From positions 1 through 57,664 of the forward strand of contig CAZCBJ010000002.1 in NCBI GenBank assembly GCA_964496705.1: DNA of 57,664 nt, in the 5' to 3' direction. Shown piece by piece: positions 43,715-50,275 of this stretch (the first letter of the stretch is position 1; every line of letters starts with the position of its first letter). The position numbers and the translations under genes were made by a program. The stretch is from CAZCBJ01 sp964496705. GTDB taxonomy: Bacteria > Chloroflexota > Anaerolineae > Anaerolineales > Anaerolineaceae. Below the pieces are notes generated by a model, which did no database searches, was not told the origin of the DNA, and worked only from the letters and a program-made list of their open reading frames with translations.

Positions 43715-43761
43715 GCGAGAAGACGAAGCGCCTCACGCACACGCATCATGGATGCGAATCG

Positions 43762-44307
43762 TTATGTATTTGATCCAGGGGCTAACAGACGGACGTAGAA
43801 ATCGGCCCGTTCCCTGACCTCGTCCACCTGGTTGATGTGGATCACCTGTTCGGCTTTGATGCGGTGGAGAGCCACCGGGAGCAGCTCCGGCCGCACCACC
43901 ACCAGCGCGTGGGTGTACCGCTCTGAGGCCAACGCATCAAACGCGCTCAGCCAGCCGGAGGCTTGTTCAAATTCAAGCGGACCCAGCTCATCCACCACCA
44001 GTACATCACAGGGCACGCTGGCAGCCAGCACCCGGTTGCCCCACTCGATCACCTGTGGGTCGAAAAACAGCGGGCCGTAGGCCAGGTCGCTTTCGGCCAG
44101 GCGCTGGATGCCGGCCAGACGGCGCCTTTCTTCACCGCGGATATCCTCGGCCCAAATGCTCTCTTTTTCCCCGTTCAGGTACAGCGCGGGTGAGAGAATG
44201 CCGGCCACATCCATGCCCAGCTTCTGCGCCTTTCTCACAAAGGTCTGACAAAAGGTGGTTTTTCCGCAGCCACGAAAACCGGAAACAATCCATTGTTTTA
44301 CAGCCAT
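43762..44307 (-). CDS. THEP1-like nucleoside-triphosphatase
   Basis: 181 aa P-loop protein. Walker A GFRGCGKTTFCQTF at the N-terminus and Walker B DVLVVDELGPLEF (~residue 103) with the typical THEP1 wording; VVRPELLPVALHRI follows. THEP1 proteins hydrolyse NTPs with no settled physiological role. It overlaps the upstream ABC ATPase gene by 10 nt as the last gene of a metal importer operon. A link to metal or cofactor handling is therefore suggested only by position. Confidence 0.82.
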   Translation of the reverse strand: MAVKQWIVSGFRGCGKTTFCQTFVRKAQKLGMDVAGILSPALYLNGEKESIWAEDIRGEERRRLAGIQRLAESDLAYGPLFFDPQVIEWGNRVLAASVPCDVLVVDELGPLEFEQASGWLSAFDALASERYTHALVVVRPELLPVALHRIKAEQVIHINQVDEVRERADFYVRLLAPGSNT

Positions 44308-45074
44308 GATATTTGTCGTCTCCCTTCCACCTGGATAATTTTAACCGGAACACGATAAATGCGCGATAAATTTTCCGGGTTGGCAACCAATTCGGTGGGA
44401 CCTGAAACCAGGACGTTGCCCTTCTCCATAAGCACGGCCTCATCACTCACCGCCAAAGCGATATCTGGTTCATGGGTGGTCAGCAGGATGGTGGCGCCGC
44501 GGGATTGCAGGTCGCGCAGGATCTGCACCAGGCGGTATTTGTTGCTCAGATCCAGGTGAGAGGTGGGCTCATCCAGCAGCAGCAGGCTGGGCTCTTGGGC
44601 AAGCGCGCGGGCAGCCAGCACCAACTGGCGCTCTCCGCCGCTGATGCCGAGGATGGAGTGGTCGTACAATTCAGCCGCTCCCACCTTTTCAAGCGCGCCG
44701 TAGGCGATTTCCTCATCCGTCCGGGTGGGCATGCCCAGCGGCGGCAGATAAGGCGCGCGACCGAGGAGCACATATTCCAGCACGCTGTACTCAAAGGGGG
44801 TGTGCTCGCTTTGCGGGATGAGGGCGATCTCCTGACCCAGCTCACGACGGCTGTAAGACTGGATGGGTTTTCCGCGAAATGCGATCGTGCCTGCCCAGGG
44901 TTTGAGCCAGCCGAGGGCCAGAAAAAGCAGCGTGGTTTTCCCGGCGCCGTTGGGTCCGAGGATGGCGGTGATGCTGCCGGTCCTGATCGCCAGGTTGAGA
45001 CCGCTCAGCACAGGCGGGAGATGCCGGTCATAGCCGAAGTGAAGGTTTTGAAAAGACAGCAGGGGCGCGCTCAT
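44298..45074 (-). CDS. FecE-type ABC transporter ATP-binding protein
   Basis: 258 aa ATPase of an importer. Walker A LGPNGAGKTTLLFL, the Q-loop IALIPQSEHTPF, signature ILGISGGERQLVLAARAL, Walker B SLLLLDEPTSHLD, and the H-loop LLTTHEPDIA. Typical of the iron-siderophore/cobalamin/molybdate MolC group. Overlaps permease gene by 4 nt (ATGA). It energises import through the FecCD-type permease encoded upstream. Confidence 0.93.
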   Translation of the reverse strand: MSAPLLSFQNLHFGYDRHLPPVLSGLNLAIRTGSITAILGPNGAGKTTLLFLALGWLKPWAGTIAFRGKPIQSYSRRELGQEIALIPQSEHTPFEYSVLEYVLLGRAPYLPPLGMPTRTDEEIAYGALEKVGAAELYDHSILGISGGERQLVLAARALAQEPSLLLLDEPTSHLDLSNKYRLVQILRDLQSRGATILLTTHEPDIALAVSDEAVLMEKGNVLVSGPTELVANPENLSRIYRVPVKIIQVEGRRQISWL

Positions 45075-46111
45075 CGTTCGATTTTTACCCCCCGCGATAC
45101 CATCAGGATGATGAAAATTCCTGCGCCGAGCAGCGAGGTGAGGATGCCGATGGGGATTTCACCGGCCAGCAGGCTGCGTGAGAGGTCATCGCACAGGATG
45201 GCGAATATCCCGCCCAGCAGCATAGCGCCGGGCAGGGTGTAGCGCGTGTCGGAGCCAAACAGGCGGCGGGCGATGTGGGGCATGATCAAGCCGACCCAAC
45301 CCACCATCCCAGCCACCGAGATGACCGCCGCGGCAGGCAGCACCGCCGCGGTGATTAACAGCAACCGCTCGCGTTTGGGCGCGGCACCGAGTGAAAAGGC
45401 GGTTTCTTCATGCAACGATAACAGGTTGAGCCGCCAGCGGAAGAGGAAGAGCACACTCAATCCCAGCAGGCTGGCGGGCAGGATTGAAAAGAACTGACGC
45501 CAGGTGATGCTGGATAGCCCGCCCAACAACCAAAAGGTGATTTCCGGGAGCTGGCTCAAAGGATCGGCGATGTATTTGAGCACGCCCAGTCCGGCTGAAT
45601 ACAGGGCAGAAATGGCGATGCCCGACAACACCAGGCGCAGCACCCAGCCGCCGTAGCGGATGCGCCGCGCCAGAAAGTACGAGAACGCCAGCCCGCTGAA
45701 GGCGAACACCACCGCTGCCCCCTGGGTGACAGCCGCGGAGGCGCCAAGGAAGACGATGGACAACGCTGCGCCGAAGGCCGCTCCCTGGGAAACACCCAGG
45801 AAGCCCGGTTCAACCAGCGGATTGCCAAACAGCATCTGGAACACCGCGCCGGAAGCGGCCAGCGAAATTCCCATCAACAGCGCCGTGAGCAGGCGCGGCA
45901 GGCGCAGGTTGAACACCAGCAGCCGGGCGAGATCATCCTGCTGAATTTGCGCAGGGGAGATCAGGCCCAGGCTGGGGTAGCGCCCCCACAGAAGCGAGAG
46001 GAGGAAGAAAATCCCCAATCCCACGCTTAGCCAGACCAGGATGCGCAGGCGAACATGGTTTCGCAAGAGGACCTGCTGCACAGCGGAGTCAGGGAAGTTG
46101 GCAGAACTCAA
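45071..46111 (-). CDS. FecCD-family ABC transporter permease
   Basis: 346 aa with about nine to ten helices. Family landmarks are LRLPRLLTALLMGISLAASG, FQMLFGNPLVEPGFLGVSQG, GGLSSITWRQF and GLIMPHIARRLFGSDTRYTL. This fold imports siderophore-iron, haem, cobalamin and, in MolB, molybdate/tungstate; the sequence does not say which. ATGA overlap with the substrate-binding protein gene upstream. Confidence 0.93.
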   Translation of the reverse strand: MSSANFPDSAVQQVLLRNHVRLRILVWLSVGLGIFFLLSLLWGRYPSLGLISPAQIQQDDLARLLVFNLRLPRLLTALLMGISLAASGAVFQMLFGNPLVEPGFLGVSQGAAFGAALSIVFLGASAAVTQGAAVVFAFSGLAFSYFLARRIRYGGWVLRLVLSGIAISALYSAGLGVLKYIADPLSQLPEITFWLLGGLSSITWRQFFSILPASLLGLSVLFLFRWRLNLLSLHEETAFSLGAAPKRERLLLITAAVLPAAAVISVAGMVGWVGLIMPHIARRLFGSDTRYTLPGAMLLGGIFAILCDDLSRSLLAGEIPIGILTSLLGAGIFIILMVSRGVKIER

Positions 46112-47214
46112 GGCAGGTCGCCCTTGAAAGCCGGGCGGATTTTCTCCTCAAAGACTTTGGCATCCAGGCCGTAGACCGTCTGGTAGAACTGCTGGGCGGT
46201 CTGAACGATATCAGTTTGGGGGAACCGGTCGGGGTGTATGCGGGTTGCCAGCCAGGTGAGGCCAAGCACCCAGCGCGCGTCCGGCTGATCCCAACTGTAG
46301 AAGTCCCTGGCGAAGGCGTAGAGTTTGCCCTCTTTTACGGCGCGCAGCGCCTGCCATTGGGCGTCTTCTTTCAGCTTGCCCACCACTTCAGAGGGATTGG
46401 CGAAATAAGAAATGACGAAAATCTGATCGGCGTCCCAGGCGGCAATCTGTTCCAGGGTCACCTTGGTCCAGCCCTTGCCGGGGTTGGCATCCGCCCAGAT
46501 GGGCTCGCCGCCCGCCATTTCCACGAGGCGGGTTTGCATCCAGCTCATCGGCGGCACGTTGAAGGCCACCACGCCGTCCTTGTCCGAATAATACAGCAGC
46601 AGAATGCGCGGTTTTTGGGAGACATCCTTGACCGCGTTTTGCACATTCGCCACCTGGTTTTGATAATAGCTGATCAATTGCTGGGCGCGGGCCTCGTTCT
46701 GGAAGATCTTGCCCAAATTGGTCAGATCGCGCTCGTATTGTTCAGGCGTCTCCAAATCTACGTACAGGACAGGGATGTTGAGCGTTTCCACGCTCATACC
46801 CATGCTCTCGCGCAGATAACTCTTCAGGATCACCAGGTCGGGCCTGGCGGCGGCGATCTGTTCAGCGGAGGCTTCCTGCTCGAGGATGGTTTTTTCCTCA
46901 TAATTTGGGTCGATCAGCAGGTTGAAAGCGGCAGAACTTTGACCGGACTTGCCCAACGCGACCACGCGTTGCGCGGCTTCGGGAAACATATATACGGCGT
47001 CCATGACCAGCGTGAGGGCTTTGCCGGTGATGGCGATGCGCTGCGGTGCTTTCTCCAGCTTGACCTCACGGTCCAGGGCGTCGGTGACGATAATGGGTGC
47101 GGCACTGGCGGTGGTCGGCTCGGCCGGTTGATCAGCGGCCGGCGGCACGGCCTGTGGCGTACAGGCGCTGAGGATGAACAGTGTGACGAAAAGCGCGAAT
47201 AAGATTTTTTTCAT
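46108..47214 (-). CDS. ABC transporter substrate-binding lipoprotein (FecB/BtuF fold)
   Basis: 368 aa. Lipoprotein signal with lipobox LSAC at about residue 18, then a Pro/Ala-rich tether. The two-lobe class III binding fold is shown by VTDALDREVKLEKAPQRIAI, the ARPDLVILKSY and VLYVDLETPEQYERDL segments, and the C-terminal ARWVLGLTWLATRIHPD. The ligand could be a metal chelate or oxyanion. First structural gene of the transporter, 5 nt after the PadR-family gene. Confidence 0.92.
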   Translation of the reverse strand: MKKILFALFVTLFILSACTPQAVPPAADQPAEPTTASAAPIIVTDALDREVKLEKAPQRIAITGKALTLVMDAVYMFPEAAQRVVALGKSGQSSAAFNLLIDPNYEEKTILEQEASAEQIAAARPDLVILKSYLRESMGMSVETLNIPVLYVDLETPEQYERDLTNLGKIFQNEARAQQLISYYQNQVANVQNAVKDVSQKPRILLLYYSDKDGVVAFNVPPMSWMQTRLVEMAGGEPIWADANPGKGWTKVTLEQIAAWDADQIFVISYFANPSEVVGKLKEDAQWQALRAVKEGKLYAFARDFYSWDQPDARWVLGLTWLATRIHPDRFPQTDIVQTAQQFYQTVYGLDAKVFEEKIRPAFKGDLP

Positions 47215-47219
47215 TTTTA

Positions 47220-47771
47220 TTATCTCTCCTTGGATTTTATTACGAAGGTGGGTAATATTTCTTGCAGCCAGTGAAGTATCGCCTGGACCTGTTTTAATCG
47301 AAAGCTAAATACATACCGAGAATATCCCTGGCTGCTCTCCATTTGTGCGGTCAAGGATGCCAGCCATCCACGGCAAATAGCTTCCTGCTGTTGAAATAGT
47401 GAAGTGACCTCATCGGGATCAGCCTCGTTCAAAAAAGCAAGCCGCGATAGGAAATCCTGGCGAAAATAGCGCGCGGAGCGCACCGGGGTCAGCAGCCAGA
47501 CACGAAAAGCCTGTTCACCGGCCGAGGTGACCTGGTATTGCTTGCGCTGGGGCGCTGAAGCGCCCGGGGTGCGTTCGGCGCTCAGGAAACCAAGCCGCTC
47601 CAGCTTTTCCAATGCAGCATACAGGCTGCCGGTTTTGACCTGCCAGATCACGCCCATACCACCCGTTTGATTCCAGATATGCAGCAGTTCATAGCCGTGC
47701 ACTGGCTGGCGGCGGACCAACCCAAGGACGACATATTCGAGGCGTAAGGGGAGGGCGGGACGTGGGGACAT
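47220..47771 (-). CDS. PadR family transcriptional regulator
   Basis: 183 aa. Winged-helix domain LEYVVLGLVRRQPVHGYELL (helix 1), TGSLYAALEKLERLGFLSA (recognition helix) and KQYQVTSAGEQAFRVW (wing), followed by a ~90-residue helical dimerisation segment of the Vir_act_alpha_C type. It heads the importer operon, with a strong promoter at 47814-47842 and a 17-bp palindrome centred on 47799, near the predicted start of transcription. This suggests autorepression and control of the whole importer; the effector is unknown. Confidence 0.92.
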   Translation of the reverse strand: MSPRPALPLRLEYVVLGLVRRQPVHGYELLHIWNQTGGMGVIWQVKTGSLYAALEKLERLGFLSAERTPGASAPQRKQYQVTSAGEQAFRVWLLTPVRSARYFRQDFLSRLAFLNEADPDEVTSLFQQQEAICRGWLASLTAQMESSQGYSRYVFSFRLKQVQAILHWLQEILPTFVIKSKER

Positions 47772-47790
47772 GGCGAAGGCAACTTACCAC

Positions 47791-47807
47791 TATTCATTAA
47801 ATGAATA
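47791..47807. promoter_or_regulatory. Probable PadR operator
   Basis: Perfect palindrome TATTCATT-A-AATGAATA, flanked by ACCA and TGGT on the two sides. It covers the predicted transcription start of the PadR-importer operon, 19-36 nt before the ATG, ideal for repression. Confidence 0.72.
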
Positions 47808-47813
47808 ACTGGT

Positions 47814-47842
47814 ATTTTACCCTTCTGTGTTAGGTTTGTCAA
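47814..47842 (-). promoter_or_regulatory. Strong promoter of the PadR-metal importer operon
   Basis: On the minus strand: -35 TTGACA (47842-47837), 17-nt spacer, -10 TAAAAT (47819-47814). Predicted start near 47807. Confidence 0.88.
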
Positions 47843-47888
47843 TTTAAAAAAAATAGGCCTGGTGCGAATGACCTGTGACGAAGCTTGC

Positions 47889-48668
47889 CTACCCTGCATC
47901 GGCGGAGAACGCCGTTTGCGGGACCTGCCCGGTTTCCACAGTCACCAGGCGCACTCCCTGAACCCGCACCTGGCGAAAATTGGCTCCCTGACGCACATAC
48001 GGCAGGACGGCCTGGGGATGGGTGACGACGGAGCCGGACAGCACATGAACGCCGAAATCGAACATGAGCGGCGAGAGCGGTGTGCTGGGGCCGAGGAGCA
48101 GCACCCTGGCGCCGGGCTTGCGCAACTGCATGATCCCCTCGAAGGTGTGGTTGATCAGCGTGGTGGAGGTGATGGCCAGGATATCCGCCTGTGGGATGAC
48201 ATCCGGCGCGGCAGAAGCGGGCAGGTCATCCTCGCGGGGATTAAGCTCCAGCACCCACAATGTCTTGACTTTTTCGCGCAGAGATTGCACGAAGGGGAAA
48301 TGCCCGATCAATGCCACCTGGCTGTAGGCCCCGTGGCGGGCAATGTAATCCTCGGCGGCCAGGTCAACCATGTTGTCGATGGGCGGCAGCAGCGCATTGA
48401 TGGTCGCCAACCCGACGCTGACCTCGGTGAAGCTCTTGGAAAAGACCAGTTGAGCCAGTTGCAGCGCGTCGAACCCCTCGAGCTGACCGGCGGCTTCCAC
48501 AGCCGGCAGCCGCGCATGCTCAAATTCCGGGTTGGATTGCGTGGCTGCCAATCCGCAGCGCTGCACACCCTGGGTTTCGACCAGTACGGCAGTCCAATGC
48601 AGACCGATGGCCACACTGACGACCTTTCCGTCCGATAAGTTTGATATCAAGCATTTAAAGATATCCAA
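47889..48668 (-). CDS. DUF364 (DUF4213-type N-terminus) protein, putative heavy-metal chelatase-like
   Basis: 259 aa. The C-terminal part DILAITSTTLINHTFEGIMQ, GARVLLLGPSTPLSP and LSGSVVTHPQAVLPYV matches the DUF364 Rossmann-like domain; the first half (VVSVAIGLHWTAVLVET, VGLATINALL) matches its DUF4213 partner. Relatives are encoded beside metal ABC importers and molybdoenzymes and are thought to handle metal ions; no activity is proven. The start is TTG 48668 with AAAAGGG 6 nt upstream; no ATG is available. It lies downstream of the molybdenum hydroxylase operon and upstream of the metal importer. Confidence 0.82.
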   Translation of the reverse strand: MDIFKCLISNLSDGKVVSVAIGLHWTAVLVETQGVQRCGLAATQSNPEFEHARLPAVEAAGQLEGFDALQLAQLVFSKSFTEVSVGLATINALLPPIDNMVDLAAEDYIARHGAYSQVALIGHFPFVQSLREKVKTLWVLELNPREDDLPASAAPDVIPQADILAITSTTLINHTFEGIMQLRKPGARVLLLGPSTPLSPLMFDFGVHVLSGSVVTHPQAVLPYVRQGANFRQVRVQGVRLVTVETGQVPQTAFSADAG

Positions 48669-48761
48669 TATATACCCTTTTCCCAGGAGGATGAATTGCT
48701 TTGAGTCTACTATGAAATCGACCGCTCCTCCTTTGGCGGCTGTGGTTTTTTTAACCTGGTT

Positions 48762-48857
48762 TCAACGAATGCTTTGCAGCCAGGCGAAAACAAGCGCCAC
48801 GATCAGGCTGATCAGCCCAATGCCGACTGCGATGAGGGTGGAAATTTTCTGTCGCAT
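48762..48857 (-). CDS. 31-residue single-helix membrane peptide
   Basis: A short frame MRQKISTLIAVGIGLISLIV, ending in LQSIR, with one hydrophobic helix (residues ~8-26) between basic ends. ATG 48857 has AGGAGGGG 4 nt upstream and starts only 10 nt after the stop of the ferric-reductase-like gene. This spacing and signal argue for a genuine gene. Perhaps it assembles with the flavocytochrome. No homologue is recognised. Confidence 0.6.
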   Translation of the reverse strand: MRQKISTLIAVGIGLISLIVALVFAWLQSIR

Positions 48858-48867
48858 GTTTCCCCTC

Positions 48868-50199
48868 CTATACCAAGTCGAAGCGCTCTGAGTGGAAATC
48901 CCCGGGCCATGTACCCAGTTGATCCATTAACCGTTCTACTGCGTTCATCATCGGCGCGGGACCGCAGATGAAAATTTCCACCCGGTTGGGCTGGTGGGTG
49001 TCTGGCAGGCGATTTTTCAGGATTTCCAGGCTGACGAACCCTTTTTCGCCTTCCCAATCGGGCGGTGGATTTTCCAGCACATGGGTGACGCGCAGGTTCA
49101 GGCGGCTGCTGAGGGTTTCAATTTCTTCACGGAAAATGACCTGTTCCCAATCCTTGTTGGCATAAATAAGGGTCAGCGGGCGCTGATCGCCGCGGTCTGC
49201 CAGGGAGCGCAGCATGCTCATGATGGGCGTAATGCCCACGCCGCCGGCGATGAAAGCCAGCTCGCTGGCGTGCGGATGGCGGTCGCAGGAAAAAGATCCA
49301 AACGGTCCATCCACATAGACTGTCTCGCCGGGCTTGAGGTCTTTGATCTTGCCCGTGAAATCCCCAAGGGCTTTGATGGTGAAGGACAATTGGTGCGTCT
49401 GTTCGCTGCTGGAGGAGATGGAGAAAGGGTGTTCCGTGTCGGCAAAGGGCGAATCGCGGACGGTGATCCAGGCAAACTGGCCGGGGGTGAAGCGGAATCC
49501 GGGGTGATTGACCGGACGCACCGTCACCGTCCAGGTGTTGCTGCGCTCTGCTTTCACCTCGCTGATCTGATACGGCTTTCGTTTCATCATCAGCGGCTTG
49601 ATCAGGCGGGTATACCCCAGCAGGCCAATCCAGAACAATCCGTAACCGCCCCACAATACACGTTTCCAGGGCAGGTCCACGTAATGACCGACCAAAAGGA
49701 TGTGCACCAGAGCCAGTGCAACCGCTGCCATGGCCAAGATGGCATGCCAAATACGCCAGCGGGTGTATTCGATTTTCCACTTTTTCCGCCAGACTGAGAG
49801 GCTGATCACCCCCAGCAGCGCCAGCACGGCGGTGACTGCGGCGCGCGCGCGCCAGGGCGCCGACCACAGTGCCAGCAGTTTGAGGTTTTCCAGATCGAGG
49901 ATGAACAATAACAGGGGATGTGCCAGGATAAGAGCCAGAGCGACAAAGGATATCTGACGGTGGAAATGATAAACAATATCGGCGCCGTAGGGGGCTTTGA
50001 GCCATTTGAAACGGGCGGTGAGCGCGAATTGCAGCGCCATCATTGCCAGGCCGATGAAGCCCAGACTCACCGACAGCTCGCGCAGGAATTCCCGCCCCAC
50101 CGGATGCGGGGCGATGAACATGACCAGGACAGGTGAAAGAATCAACAGCAGGTAGATCAGCGCCCACAACAACCCTTGTACGATTAACTTAAGTCTCAT
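48868..50199 (-). CDS. Ferric-reductase-like transmembrane flavocytochrome (FAD/NAD(P)H, haem-binding)
   Basis: 443 aa. An N-terminal membrane part has about six helices, with haem-ligand candidates in FHRQISFVALALILAHPLLL and WRIWHAILAMAAVALALVHI. The C-terminal ~230 residues form the FAD/NAD(P) reductase module: FAD site TEHPFSISSS, NAD site FIAGGVGITPIMSML, and end motif FICGPAPMMNAVERL. The fold resembles NADPH oxidase/ferric reductases. It lies 76 nt after the molybdenum hydroxylase gene, which lacks an FAD domain, so it may carry its electrons to or across the membrane. Confidence 0.88.
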   Translation of the reverse strand: MRLKLIVQGLLWALIYLLLILSPVLVMFIAPHPVGREFLRELSVSLGFIGLAMMALQFALTARFKWLKAPYGADIVYHFHRQISFVALALILAHPLLLFILDLENLKLLALWSAPWRARAAVTAVLALLGVISLSVWRKKWKIEYTRWRIWHAILAMAAVALALVHILLVGHYVDLPWKRVLWGGYGLFWIGLLGYTRLIKPLMMKRKPYQISEVKAERSNTWTVTVRPVNHPGFRFTPGQFAWITVRDSPFADTEHPFSISSSSEQTHQLSFTIKALGDFTGKIKDLKPGETVYVDGPFGSFSCDRHPHASELAFIAGGVGITPIMSMLRSLADRGDQRPLTLIYANKDWEQVIFREEIETLSSRLNLRVTHVLENPPPDWEGEKGFVSLEILKNRLPDTHQPNRVEIFICGPAPMMNAVERLMDQLGTWPGDFHSERFDLV

Positions 50200-50275
50200 C
50201 TTTTCATCCCGTCGCGATACCCGTAGGCGCCGGGGCTTATTGCAGGCTCCCGGCTTGGTGCATTGAAAATTGGCC

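Noticed and set aside
43546..43749. A 67-codon minus-strand frame between the transferase and NTPase genes
   Set aside because: Low-complexity Arg/Ser/Thr text typical of a shadow frame; no ribosome site. The plus-strand frame at this place reads more like protein.
46216..47202. A 328-codon plus-strand open frame
   Set aside because: It is the antisense shadow of the substrate-binding lipoprotein, whose lipobox and fold motifs are clear; no ribosome site or family in the plus frame.
47862..48638. A 258-codon plus-strand frame opposite the DUF364 gene
   Set aside because: Antisense to the DUF364 motifs; no start signal and no family.
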